A DNA stretch of 38,362 nt from Paenibacillus xylaniclasticus (GTDB taxonomy: Bacteria; Bacillota; Bacilli; Paenibacillales; Paenibacillaceae). The notes beneath the pieces are model-generated. The model was given only the letters and a program-made list of their open reading frames with translations, was not told the origin of the DNA and did not search any database. The stretch covers positions 1-38,362 of the forward strand of contig NZ_BIML01000038.1 of assembly GCF_004001065.1 (NCBI RefSeq). Reading direction: 5' to 3'. The translations under genes were made by a program, and so were the position numbers. Below, piece by piece: positions 10,091 to 18,147 of the stretch; within the stretch, counting starts at the first letter, position 1; the number at the start of each line of letters is the position of its first letter.

Positions 10091-11107
10091 TTAATTCTCG
10101 CAAGCAACGCCGTCTTTGTCGCGGTCAAGGGCGGTGCTGTAGCCGGGTTGTCCTTTGTAGAGCGGTGCAGCGCCTGCTGCTTTAGCAGCCTCGCAGCTTT
10201 TGTAATAGACCGTGCTCGGATTGGTTGGTGTTGTCGGGTTCGGTGTAACGGTTCCGCTTGTTCCATCGATAACGAACAATACACGGGTTCCGTTCGGACG
10301 ATCCTGCAGGAAGTTGCCTACCCATGAGCCTGCTCCGCGGTTATCCGCTGATTTCACGTAAGCAACGTCTGCTCCAGCTCCGCCCTCCGCACACATAGCC
10401 ATCGGGAACTCATCGCGATCGTAGCCCGTTTTGGTCGGGATGCCGGCAAGCGACTTCTCACGGTTTTCGTCAGCGCCATCTCGATCGATCGTACAGATTG
10501 GCGTCTTACCACGCTTAATCGCACTTTTGATATGAGAGGCGGTCTCTGGGTAACGGTCGCTCGGGAAATTCAGCACGAGATCGTACTGCCGATCTGTGAT
10601 GAAGACGGTCTTCGTGGCGTTCGCCCAATTGACGATCTTGTTCAGCATTTCACCGGCTGCGCGAACCGGAACATAGGTTGTGCCGCTGAGGTTGAGCGGG
10701 ACGACGCTTGATTGCTTGCCGTTGACGATTAATTTTAGTTTTTTGCTCGACGGTTTGGTTAACGCTTGTTGCTTGTCGTTAATGTAGACGGTCTTTGTAG
10801 CATTGTCCCAACTAACAATTTTGTTCAGCATTTCGCCAGCAGCACGAACGGGAACGTAGGTCGTGCTGTTTCGAATGATCGGAGCAGTGCTTGATTTCAG
10901 GCCATTCACGATGAGCTTGGCTGTAGGTGTAGCCGCTTTCGCCCGCAGGGCCGAGCCTGTCTGGCTCCCCCGCTGCACCTGGTTTATAGGAGGTGGGGTA
11001 CTGCTCTGATTAGGCTCGACTGGAGATGGAGCAGGTGCAGGGTTGGGGGAACCGCAGCCCGCGAAGACCAGTGCGATGGACAGTAGAATAGGAATTATTT
11101 TATTCAT
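10091..11107 (-). CDS. Secreted NucB-type DNase lipoprotein with surface stalk and excalibur domain
   Basis: A composite exoprotein of 338 residues. It has a lipobox LVFAGC (Cys18), a Pro/Ser/Asn linker, and two copies of the Cu-amine-oxidase N-terminal-like module (about 62-112 and 125-172, each with [17 protein letters not shown]). A NucA/NucB nuclease domain follows (about 180-280, with [24 protein letters not shown] and [11 protein letters not shown]). The protein ends with an excalibur motif, [10 protein letters not shown]. NucB degrades extracellular DNA and is made during sporulation in Bacillus. The core acidic residues known from NucB (Asp in DRDG, Glu in DRDE) are present. The tandem stalk plus the Ca-binding tail suggest a wall-displayed enzyme. 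AAGGAG lies 12 bases before the ATG. Confidence 0.92.
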   Translation of the reverse strand: MNKIIPILLSIALVFAGCGSPNPAPAPSPVEPNQSSTPPPINQVQRGSQTGSALRAKAATPTAKLIVNGLKSSTAPIIRNSTTYVPVRAAGEMLNKIVSWDNATKTVYINDKQQALTKPSSKKLKLIVNGKQSSVVPLNLSGTTYVPVRAAGEMLNKIVNWANATKTVFITDRQYDLVLNFPSDRYPETASHIKSAIKRGKTPICTIDRDGADENREKSLAGIPTKTGYDRDEFPMAMCAEGGAGADVAYVKSADNRGAGSWVGNFLQDRPNGTRVLFVIDGTSGTVTPNPTTPTNPSTVYYKSCEAAKAAGAAPLYKGQPGYSTALDRDKDGVACEN

Positions 11108-11429
11108 GTGACGGCATCGCTCCTTAAAGTCATCGGTTCATGTCGGTATTAGAATGGCCGTTCTCGTCGTGTGTTACTCAAATGCGGCTCCTCGTTCTAT
11201 CGCTATTGATGAATGAATACAATGGAAGCAGTTTGTCCCTATTCGCACGTTGGGGGAACGCATAGGCTGTTCAGCATCGAGAAGGTTGATTCAGACCGAA
11301 GAACGAGTAGCGGAGTGTAGGTGAGACCTGCATGAGTACGAGGTTTCGAGGGCTGGATTAAGCTTCGACGTCGATTAAGCATCATGAGTTACCTCGTGGA
11401 TCAACAGCCGTTAATAGAGGAGGAGCGGG
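11108..11429. other. Divergent intergenic region before the polyketide operon
   Basis: This 322-bp region separates the nuclease gene from the polyketide operon. I find no convincing sigma-A promoter in either direction. The only marked element is a palindrome with flanking direct repeats at 11356-11380. Confidence 0.5.
11356..11380. promoter_or_regulatory. Possible operator upstream of the polyketide operon
   Basis: Two GATTAAGC repeats (11356-11363, 11373-11380) flank a perfect 10-bp palindrome TCGACGTCGA (11365-11374), about 50 bp before the polyketide synthase start. No regulator gene is adjacent, so its role is inferred from position alone. Confidence 0.3.
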
Positions 11430-12584
11430 ATGGAGCGGTACGAAACGAAAGTGGCGCTGTTCGGCATTGGGACGGCAGTGCCGGATTGCCAGCTCGATCA
11501 GAAGGATACGGCGGCGAGGCTGGCAGAGGGGTTGGAGGCTGGCGGCAGACGGGATCAGGCGAGATGGGCCCGTCGTATTTTTCACCAGAGCGGTGTTGAG
11601 AAGCGCTACACGTGCGAGAGGAGCTTGAGCGGACCGGCGTCGGAGAGCCGCTATGCACCGGGAACGGAGCGGGATAAGGCGCCGCGTACGTCGGAGCGGA
11701 TGGCGCTGTACCGCGAGCATGCGCCGATTCTAGCGGAGCGGGCGGCGAGAGCGGCTTTAGCAGATAGCGGCGTGGAAGCAGGAGCCATTACGCATCTTCT
11801 AACAGTTAGCTGTACGGGGATGTATCTTCCAGGTCTTGATGCCGAGCTGGCGCACCGACTGGGGCTGCGAAGCGGCTTGCGCAGGCTGCCTCTAACTTTC
11901 TTAGGATGCGCGGCGGGGATGACAGCGATCCGAACGGCACGTGAGCTCGTTCATGCGGAGGAGCAAGCGGTTGCGCTTATTGTATGTGTTGAGCTGTGCA
12001 CGCTGCATACACAGCCGTCAGGGGATCGGGAGTCGCTGTATGCGGCGGCGTTCTTCGGAGATGGCGCAGCGGCCTGCGTTATAGGCCGTCCTTCTGTAAT
12101 AAGCGATCAAGGGGTACGGCGGACCAAGGATATGTTCATCCTGTCGGAGGGGCGATCGGAGCTTGCTCCTGCGGCGGCAGAGTCCATGCGGTGGACGGTT
12201 GGAGACAACGGATTTGATCTGTATTTATCGCCGAAGGTTCCAGAGCTGCTCGGTCAATACGTGCCGGATATGCTGGAGCAGTATGCGCCGGGCTGGACAC
12301 CTAGCTGGTGGGCCATTCACCCGGGAGGCAAAGGAATCGTCGATGCGATGCAGAAGCTGTTCGAGCTGAGCGATGAGCAGGTGTCGGTGAGCCGAGAGGT
12401 GCTGAGAGCGTATGGGAATATGTCCTCGGTAACGATTATGTTCGTGCTGCGGGGAGCTCAGGAGCGTCTTCGCAGGCAGAGAAGCGGACCGAATGAAGGG
12501 CTGGCGGTAGCGTTCGGACCTGGCTTGACGGCCGAACTGCTGCGGCTGACTTATTGGCCAGGGGGGGCCGCCTGCGCAGAATAA
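11430..12584 (+). CDS. Type III polyketide synthase (chalcone/stilbene synthase family)
   Basis: A homodimeric ketosynthase that extends an acyl-CoA starter with malonyl-CoA and cyclises the chain to a resorcinol, pyrone or similar product. The catalytic triad is visible: C160 in FLGCAAGM, H297 in AIHPGGKGI and N330 in YGNMSSVT. The length of 384 residues is normal, slightly enlarged by an insertion at about 62-92 (Ser/Arg-rich). Bacillus BcsA/BpsA makes alkyl-pyrones and alkylresorcinols. ATG 11430 has AGGAGGAG directly upstream. A methyltransferase and a FAD enzyme follow on the same strand, the gene types that tailor phenolic lipids in the Streptomyces Srs system. The exact product cannot be read from sequence. 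Confidence 0.93.
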   Translation: MERYETKVALFGIGTAVPDCQLDQKDTAARLAEGLEAGGRRDQARWARRIFHQSGVEKRYTCERSLSGPASESRYAPGTERDKAPRTSERMALYREHAPILAERAARAALADSGVEAGAITHLLTVSCTGMYLPGLDAELAHRLGLRSGLRRLPLTFLGCAAGMTAIRTARELVHAEEQAVALIVCVELCTLHTQPSGDRESLYAAAFFGDGAAACVIGRPSVISDQGVRRTKDMFILSEGRSELAPAAAESMRWTVGDNGFDLYLSPKVPELLGQYVPDMLEQYAPGWTPSWWAIHPGGKGIVDAMQKLFELSDEQVSVSREVLRAYGNMSSVTIMFVLRGAQERLRRQRSGPNEGLAVAFGPGLTAELLRLTYWPGGAACAE

Positions 12585-12682
12585 CCGATAGGTTTATACG
12601 ACATGCTAATGGAGATGGACACGTATGATTCGACGCTGCATCTTGCGAGTCCAGTCAAGACCGGTAGCGATGGCGGAAAGGC

Positions 12683-13429
12683 TTGGTGAACGCGTTGAGC
12701 GATATCTTACTCAGACGGCGAGCGGCTGAACCAGAGCTAATGGACGATTACGCCTCCTCCGGCGGAGAAGCGCTGCGGGAGGCTCACCGGCATCTTCGTC
12801 GGCTGAACCTGCTGTTTGCCGCTTCGGGTCCGATCGTGTTCGGAGTGGAACGGCTGTGGCGTAAGGCAGGCTGTCCTGATCGGCTGTCCGTGCTCGATAT
12901 CGGCTGTGGTCAAGGGGATGTGAATGGCGCACTGCTTCGATGGGCGGAGCGGAGAGGCGTTGTGCTGCAGCTGACGCTGGCAGATATTACGGAAGAGGCT
13001 TGTGCTGAGGCGAGGGCTTTGTATCAGGAAGAGCCGCGTGTCAAGGTGGAGAGGCTTGATCTGTTCGAGCTGCCGGATCATTATGCGGATATAACGGTTG
13101 CCTCACAGGTGCTGCATCATTTTGAGGAGGATCAGGCGGTACAGGCGCTGAATGCAATGGCACGCAGTGCGCGGATGGGCTGTGTGGTTGGCGATATTCA
13201 TCGTCATCCGGCAGCGTGGGCTGCGGTATGGCTTGCGGCGAGGATGGTGTCGCGTAACCGCTACATACGGCACGATGGCCCGCTCTCGGTGGCTAAAGGG
13301 TTTCGAGCATCGGATTGGCGGTGCTTTCGGAATCGGCTGCAGGCCGTGGACCCGGCTTATCATCTAGAGTTCGTCTGGCGTCCGCTCTTTCGTTATTGCT
13401 GCTTGGTGTATCGGGCAGACGGGGGTTAA
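12683..13429 (+). CDS. SAM-dependent methyltransferase of the polyketide operon
   Basis: A class I Rossmann methyltransferase of about 248 residues. Motif I is VLDIGCGQGDVNG, followed by the acidic LTLADITEE strand and the VASQVLHHF motif typical of small-molecule methyltransferases. The C-terminal part (RYIRHDGPLSVAKGF) is common in methyltransferases next to flavin oxidoreductases. The start may be TTG 12683 or GTG 12686; GGAAAGG at 12674-12680 suits either. It begins 98 bp after the polyketide synthase and ends 57 bp before the FAD gene. It likely O- or C-methylates the polyketide. It is not the isoprenylcysteine-type enzyme (BpsB) found beside Bacillus bpsA. Confidence 0.88.
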   Translation: MVNALSDILLRRRAAEPELMDDYASSGGEALREAHRHLRRLNLLFAASGPIVFGVERLWRKAGCPDRLSVLDIGCGQGDVNGALLRWAERRGVVLQLTLADITEEACAEARALYQEEPRVKVERLDLFELPDHYADITVASQVLHHFEEDQAVQALNAMARSARMGCVVGDIHRHPAAWAAVWLAARMVSRNRYIRHDGPLSVAKGFRASDWRCFRNRLQAVDPAYHLEFVWRPLFRYCCLVYRADGG

Positions 13430-13486
13430 GACAGTTAAGGGAGAGCGATTGAGTGACATACCGATTCATGTGGGGGAGGGAGTGTT

Positions 13487-14725
13487 ATGCATGACGTAAT
13501 TGTAGTAGGAGCGGGAATTGCAGGCGGTTCAATGGCATGCGCAATGGCAGCACAAGGCTGGGATACGGTTCTGCTTGACCGGCATTCGTTCCCCCGTGTG
13601 AAGGTGTGCGGCGAGTTTCTGTCGCCGGAGTCTCGTCATTCATTGGCAGCGCTAGGTCTTAGCGCTGTGCTGGAGGAGCTGCAGCCGGCACCGCCAGCCA
13701 TTGCGCGCATCCGGCTGTCGGCAGGCAGCGGGCGGCCGCTGGAGCTGCCGCTGCCTGAGCCGGCGCATAGCGTAAGTCGCTATGCGCTTGATTGTGCGCT
13801 GCAGCGCGAGGCAAAGCGGCGCGGCGCGCAGGTGCGGACCGGCGTCACGGTCCGCTCGATCGAGCGAGGAGCGCTCGGCTGGCGCGTGGGCGTTCGCTCA
13901 CGCGAGCACGGCGAAGCCGTGCTGGAGGCACGCGCGGTCATTGGCGCGTGGGGGCGTGTTGCGGCGGCGGGTTTGGCGGAGCCGCCCGCTGCCGATGCAG
14001 GCGCCGGCGGCTGGGGCGGCGCGGGCACAGCCAATGCGGCGGGCATGCTGAGGCGTGCGAGCCGGTGGTCTGCCCGAACGCTACGCGGCGGAAGCTACGT
14101 TGGCGTTCGGGTGGAGCTTGCGGGCGTAACGGCCGAGCCGGTCGTGGAGCTGTATTGGTTTCGCGGCGGCTACATTGGTCTCGTGCCGATGGGTAATGGC
14201 ACGGTGAACGCCGCCGCGCTTGTGACGCCGGACGCGTTCCGCTCGTCCGGCTCCGCTGCCGCCGGCGTAGTGGCGGCGGCAGCACTCGCGGTTCCCGCGC
14301 TGGCGGAGCGGCTGCGGCAGGCGCAGCCGGTGGACGGCTCGGCCGCGGTGACGCCGGTGGCGCTCACCCGCGTGCCACGCCCCTGGGGCGTCGTGCCGCA
14401 TATCGGCGACGCCGCAGCCGTCATCCCGCCGCTGTGCGGCGACGGGATGGCGATGGGCCTTCATGCGGCGTCGCTGTGCGCGCCGATGGCGGACCGTTAC
14501 CTGCGCGGCACACTCACGCTTGGGGGCTGGCGCGCAGCGTATACAGAGACGCTGCAAGATGATTTTGCCGGGCCGCTTCGATGGGGGCTGCTGCTGCAGG
14601 CAGGCTTGTCGAGCCGCGGGCTGTCGCCGCTGCTGCTGCGGCTCGGCCGGTTCGCGCCAAGCGTGGCGTATCGCTTCGTGGAAGCGACTCGGCTGCGAAC
14701 CAATGGCGCTGAGCTTCCCGTATAG
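13487..14725 (+). CDS. FAD-dependent oxidoreductase (geranylgeranyl reductase/PHBH-like)
   Basis: A flavoprotein with the N-terminal dinucleotide motif VVGAGIAGGSMA, a VKVCGEFLSPES segment typical of the geranylgeranyl-reductase/monooxygenase branch, and a C-terminal FAD ribityl-binding motif HIGDAAAVIPPLCGDGMAMG. In the operon it most likely hydroxylates or oxidises the polyketide ring, possibly to a quinone. ATG 13487 follows GGGAGGG. From about 13,680 the DNA is strikingly GC-rich, with Ala/Gly/Arg codons ending in G or C, unlike its flanks. A Gly/Ala-rich stretch sits at about residues 160-195. Both suggest acquisition or unusual drift. Confidence 0.87.
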   Translation: MHDVIVVGAGIAGGSMACAMAAQGWDTVLLDRHSFPRVKVCGEFLSPESRHSLAALGLSAVLEELQPAPPAIARIRLSAGSGRPLELPLPEPAHSVSRYALDCALQREAKRRGAQVRTGVTVRSIERGALGWRVGVRSREHGEAVLEARAVIGAWGRVAAAGLAEPPAADAGAGGWGGAGTANAAGMLRRASRWSARTLRGGSYVGVRVELAGVTAEPVVELYWFRGGYIGLVPMGNGTVNAAALVTPDAFRSSGSAAAGVVAAAALAVPALAERLRQAQPVDGSAAVTPVALTRVPRPWGVVPHIGDAAAVIPPLCGDGMAMGLHAASLCAPMADRYLRGTLTLGGWRAAYTETLQDDFAGPLRWGLLLQAGLSSRGLSPLLLRLGRFAPSVAYRFVEATRLRTNGAELPV

Positions 14726-14887
14726 CTTGGTGACACAGTTAAATAAGCTGCTTCACGAGATCGGCTTGATTGCCGTTTTGTGCTAAATACCATTTGGGAG
14801 AAACATGAAAAGCTAAAGCTGATACATATATGGTTAATAAATCCATAGAAGGAATTATTGTTTCAGGCTTAAGTTATGGGGAGGAGT

Positions 14888-15410
14888 ATGGACAGATTTA
14901 ACATAGGCCAATACGGAAGTTTTGATTTTCAAAGAAACTAGTGAAGCATTATTCGCGTGGCTTTCCCAGAAAGGTCGAGAGTATGACTTTACCCCTATCT
15001 TAGAGTTCGATGCCTTGAATAAATACATATACAATGATGACTTTCTTGAACATTTATTTAGATCAATACAGCGATTTAAGGCTTTGTCTGGATACGCGAG
15101 GTTATTTCTACAAGATAGATTAGACCCGTTCTTCGATTCTAAATCAGCGATAAAGAAATATGCAGGATTTGCAGAAACGATTCACTTATCTAACGTTCAA
15201 ATAACTAATGATAATATAATTCAAAATAGCCGATCCCCCGTACTGCCTAGTCAATCGCCAAGTGATGGTTGGGCACCTATTGAACAATATTTAAACACGA
15301 TCATACAAGAGAACAATAACGTAAAGATCATGTTCGAGCATAGGTCTGATTTAGTTTCTGATGAAGTACTTTGGAAATGCTATAACTGGGTTAATAGATT
15401 TTTCGAGTAA
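14888..15410 (+). pseudogene. Broken TIM-barrel (xylose-isomerase-like) protein
   Basis: A strong ribosome binding site (GGGGAGG) precedes ATG 14888, which opens MDRFNIGQYGSFDFQRN and then stops. The C-terminal half continues in another frame from about 14913 (FKETSEALFAWLSQKG ... GWAPIEQYLNTI ... FEHRSDLVSDE). The N-terminal barrel strands are missing, so an internal deletion is likely. At about 15065-15100 the open frame reads RSIQRFKALSGYA, but the shifted frame reads YSDLRLCLDT, which then rejoins ARLFLQDRLDPFF. That is one inserted and one lost base compensating each other. The family resembles sugar phosphate isomerase/epimerase proteins. The area is AT-rich compared with the preceding gene. 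Confidence 0.7.
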
Positions 15411-15449
15411 TCTTGAGACAATCCGTTACAAGCCTGCATAAGAATATTA

Positions 15450-15478
15450 TTGTAAAAGATGTAACACAGAACTATACT
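15450..15478 (+). promoter_or_regulatory. Promoter of the leader peptide/methyltransferase unit
   Basis: TTGTAA (15450-15455) and TATACT (15473-15478) with a 17-bp spacer. Transcription would start near 15485, upstream of the leader ORF. Confidence 0.7.
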
Positions 15479-15510
15479 TTATTTATATTGTATAAAGGGA
15501 GAGATGCAGT

Positions 15511-15558
15511 ATGAAAAGTCTGTTCGTATATCCTCAAGAGGGAAATAGGCAAATCTAA
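15511..15558 (+). CDS. 15-residue leader peptide
   Basis: ATG 15511 opens MKSLFVYPQEGNRQI and stops at 15556-15558. It has a good ribosome binding site (GGGAG at 15497-15501, nine bases away) and lies just downstream of a promoter. A hairpin begins three bases after its stop codon, and the real methyltransferase gene follows. The arrangement resembles translational attenuation leaders before resistance genes; that is inference from layout. Confidence 0.5.
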   Translation: MKSLFVYPQEGNRQI

Positions 15559-15561
15559 ACG

Positions 15562-15628
15562 ACGGAAGTTACACTTATACGTTGAGATATTGATGTGCTT
15601 CCGTGGTTCACATAACATGGAGGTATAA
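15562..15628 (+). promoter_or_regulatory. Mutually exclusive hairpins in the methyltransferase leader
   Basis: ACGGAAG (15562-15568) can pair with CTTCCGT (15598-15604), extended by CAC/GTG inside. TTATAC (15575-15580) can pair with GTATAA (15623-15628), which abuts the GGAGG at 15619-15623. The two pairings cross, so they compete or form a pseudoknot. A ribosome at the leader stop would cover the first arm. Confidence 0.4.
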
Positions 15629-15632
15629 CGAG

Positions 15633-16373
15633 TTGAATATAAATAATTGGGAATCTTTCTTTGATGCACATGCACCCCACTACATGAATAATGGTTTTAC
15701 TAAGAACACCATTTCGGAAGTTGATTTTGTGATTGAAGAATTGAAGCTCCCGGAAGGAAGCACCATTCTTGATGTAGGGTGCGGCACAGGAAGACATTCT
15801 ATCGAGCTGGCAAAGCGTGGATACCAGGTCACAGGAGTCGATATATCCTCGGGGATGCTGTCGGAAGCTAAGAAGATGGCTGCAGAAGCGAATGTGGAGG
15901 TTGAATGGGTTCATTGTGACGCTGCGAAATACACCCCAGCAGAGACATTCGATGCGGTAATCTGTCTATGCGAGGGGGCATTCGGTTTAGTCGGCAGAGA
16001 TGAGGAGCCCGTCGAACATGATTTGGCGATTCTTCGCCATATATCGGACGCATTGAAGCCCAAGGGGCGATTTATCCTTACAACCTTGAATGCTTACGCA
16101 AAACTTCGCAGCCTTACTCAAGAAGATGTTGATTCCGGCAGGTTTAATCCTGTAACGATGGTAGAGCATTATATGGACGAATGGAATTTGCCTGAAGGCA
16201 AGAAGCAGGTTGAGGTGAAGGAGCGAAGATACCTGCCGTTTGAATTGAAACAGATGTTTTCTCAGGTGGGATTGAAGGTTGAGAACATCTGGGGCGGTAC
16301 GTTGGGGAAATGGAGTAAGCGTCAAAGCATCAATTTGGATGAGATTGAGATCGTTGTTGCTGCAAAAGAATAA
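15633..16373 (+). CDS. Class I SAM-dependent methyltransferase
   Basis: A 246-residue enzyme. Motif I is ILDVGCGTGRHSIELA, then VTGVDISSGML, the acidic WVHCDAAKY turn and FDAVICLCEGAFGLV. The C-terminus (YLPFELKQMFSQVGLKVENIWGG) completes a UbiE/Tam-like fold. I choose TTG 15633: GGAGG at 15619-15623 is nine bases upstream and the protein then begins MNINNWESFFDAHAPHY, a usual start for the group. The open frame upstream to 15603 lies within the leader hairpin. The substrate is unknown. The leader peptide and hairpins upstream suggest inducible translation. Confidence 0.87.
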   Translation: MNINNWESFFDAHAPHYMNNGFTKNTISEVDFVIEELKLPEGSTILDVGCGTGRHSIELAKRGYQVTGVDISSGMLSEAKKMAAEANVEVEWVHCDAAKYTPAETFDAVICLCEGAFGLVGRDEEPVEHDLAILRHISDALKPKGRFILTTLNAYAKLRSLTQEDVDSGRFNPVTMVEHYMDEWNLPEGKKQVEVKERRYLPFELKQMFSQVGLKVENIWGGTLGKWSKRQSINLDEIEIVVAAKE

Positions 16374-16381
16374 GTGGAAAT

Positions 16382-16408
16382 AGGGATTGCCGGTTCAAGG
16401 CAATCCCT
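16382..16408 (+). terminator. Terminator of the methyltransferase
   Basis: A perfect 10-bp stem AGGGATTGCC/GGCAATCCCT with a 7-nt loop; the following T-rich tract (TAATTTAT) is imperfect. Confidence 0.75.
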
Positions 16409-16427
16409 TAATTTATGCTCTAATGCT

Positions 16428-16565
16428 CTAATCAAATAAATGCCGGAGCGCACGGACTAGCAGCCGAATGCCGGCCGCTGCCAGCTCTCCTATGATGTCG
16501 AACCATGAATGCTCCGTCCAGTTCTTACGCCGTTTCTCGGTTCGAATATGCTTCGAATCAGACAT
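16428..16565 (-). CDS. Small basic amphipathic protein, 45 residues
   Basis: A short gene on the minus strand, starting at ATG 16565 with GAGAGG eight bases upstream. The product begins MSDSKHIRTEKRRKNW, and its C-terminal half (WFDIIGELAAAGIRLLVRALRHLFD) would form an amphipathic, positively charged helix that could lie on a membrane. It follows the DUF4015 lipoprotein gene by 75 bp in the same direction, so they may be cotranscribed. Function unknown. Confidence 0.6.
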   Translation of the reverse strand: MSDSKHIRTEKRRKNWTEHSWFDIIGELAAAGIRLLVRALRHLFD

Positions 16566-16640
16566 AGTAAGCGCCTCTCTTGCTACGAACATTTAATGAT
16601 TCGCTCCGTAGACTAATGGGAAGTCCTCTTCCTCTCTAGA

Positions 16641-18131
16641 CTAAGGCGTATAGTCTACGTTCGCGGAATAGTTATTACCGGCATTCCAGATCAAATATTC
16701 GTAGATGCCTGCATCCTTGAGCGCTTGAATCTGGGCATCAACCTGTGTCTTACCATAACGGATATAGCTTCCCTTCGGGAGCCAGGAGGCGGTAAAGTCC
16801 TGGATCCAAGGACGCGAGATCGGCGGTGTCTCCAGTGCTTCGAGCTTTTCCTTCTCCCGCTTAGTATATTCCTGTACGAGCCGATACGGCTCGGTGTCCG
16901 GATGATTAATGCCGAAGTAGCCATCATTCCAGTGGCTTGGATAAATCATGGAGGAGATCACATCGACATTCTCCGCAATCCGGCTGAAATTCTGCCCGAT
17001 ACCGGGTGCCTCCGGCAGCGTTGCAGAGTAACCGAATATATCGACCGATACTTTAACGCCATATGGCTTAAGCTGCTCTCTGGCATATTGGACGAAGTCG
17101 GTGACGGCGTCGACGCGCAGCTGCGTATACCGTGCCTCCTCGCTGAAATCCGGCTTACTAGGCTCTGTTTTCTTATAGTCAGCTAACGCCTTCTTAGCAT
17201 CGTCTAATGTCTTCTTGCTCTCATCGGTCGGATCAGCGTGATAAGCAGCAGATGCCGTATCGACTGCCGCCTGCAGCGGGGTGAGTCCAGCCTCATAGTC
17301 AGCCAAAGCTTCGGCGTATGCTTTCTCCTGCTCGGCGAACTTAGTGGGCTTCTTATCTGCGTACTCGCCCATAGAATATTGTAACATTTTATCCTTTTTT
17401 TCAAATCCCTCTGGAAACCGAACGTAGTCGAATTGAATTTCTTGGAATCCTAGCTTAGCCGCGAGAATCGCCGCTTCGATGTTGTGCTGCCAGTTCTCCT
17501 TGAGAAAGGGGTTAACAAAACCGTCGCCGTTGCCGTTACGCCATACTTTGCCGTCAAGCGTATAAGAAAGCTGCGGCTTTTTCTTCGCAAGGACGGAGTC
17601 CTTGAACACAACGATGCGGGCGATCGGATATATCTGGTGCTCCTCTAGTGTTTTCAGCAGCGCTTCAGGATCTTTGATGTATGGCTGCCCGTATTCGGCC
17701 AGCTCGCCTTCCGGCTTGAACGTAATATAGCCGTCATCGTCCTTAATATCAATGACCATAGCGTTAAGCTCTGTATCGTCTACGAGCTGCAGCAACGACT
17801 TCATTTTCTCACCGCCGGCGGACCAGCCGGTAACGTATATGCCGCGAACTGCATCCGGGTATTCGAATTGATAGGGGGACACGAATCCTGTGGGCTCCGT
17901 CGGTGTCGTGACGGGAGGTGTGTCAGTTGTGCCGTCTGAATGGTCGTCCGGATTCGGCGCTGCCTCCGAGTCAGAAGGATCGGCAGGATCGGCGGGCGTG
18001 TCTGGTGTGATAGGCGAGGGTGTTGTGGATGAGTCGGGTGAATCGGCTGTTGTCTCGGCTGGCGATGATGAAGAGCAGGCGGCAGATAACAATAATCCAC
18101 ATAGCACAATCAAGACGATTATTTTTTTCAC
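16641..18131 (-). CDS. Lipoprotein with DUF4015 putative glycoside hydrolase domain
   Basis: A surface lipoprotein of 496 residues. It has signal and lipobox LLLSAAC, then a long Pro/Ser/Thr/Asp linker (about 20-85), then a TIM-barrel domain with RGIYVTGWSAGG, NAMVIDIKDDDGYITF, EIQFDYVRFPEGF and VSVDIFGYSATLPEAPGIGQ. These match DUF4015, a family predicted to be sugar hydrolases on structural grounds. A Lys/Ala/Glu-rich insertion of about 75 residues (after MGEYADKKPTKF) looks like a coiled coil inside the barrel. Start GTG 18131 has AGGGGAG seven bases upstream. It probably acts on cell-wall or exopolysaccharide, but no substrate is known. Confidence 0.88.
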   Translation of the reverse strand: MKKIIVLIVLCGLLLSAACSSSSPAETTADSPDSSTTPSPITPDTPADPADPSDSEAAPNPDDHSDGTTDTPPVTTPTEPTGFVSPYQFEYPDAVRGIYVTGWSAGGEKMKSLLQLVDDTELNAMVIDIKDDDGYITFKPEGELAEYGQPYIKDPEALLKTLEEHQIYPIARIVVFKDSVLAKKKPQLSYTLDGKVWRNGNGDGFVNPFLKENWQHNIEAAILAAKLGFQEIQFDYVRFPEGFEKKDKMLQYSMGEYADKKPTKFAEQEKAYAEALADYEAGLTPLQAAVDTASAAYHADPTDESKKTLDDAKKALADYKKTEPSKPDFSEEARYTQLRVDAVTDFVQYAREQLKPYGVKVSVDIFGYSATLPEAPGIGQNFSRIAENVDVISSMIYPSHWNDGYFGINHPDTEPYRLVQEYTKREKEKLEALETPPISRPWIQDFTASWLPKGSYIRYGKTQVDAQIQALKDAGIYEYLIWNAGNNYSANVDYTP

Positions 18132-18147
18132 AGCAGGGCTCCCCTTT

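Noticed and set aside
12603-12689. 28-codon frame between the polyketide synthase and methyltransferase genes, overlapping the next start as GTGA
   Set aside because: The overlap is attractive, but there is no ribosome binding site and the peptide is unremarkable.
13780-14557. Several overlapping open frames of 84-158 codons in and opposite the FAD gene
   Set aside because: They result from the high GC content, which removes stop codons; compositions are Arg/Ala-biased and none has a plausible start.
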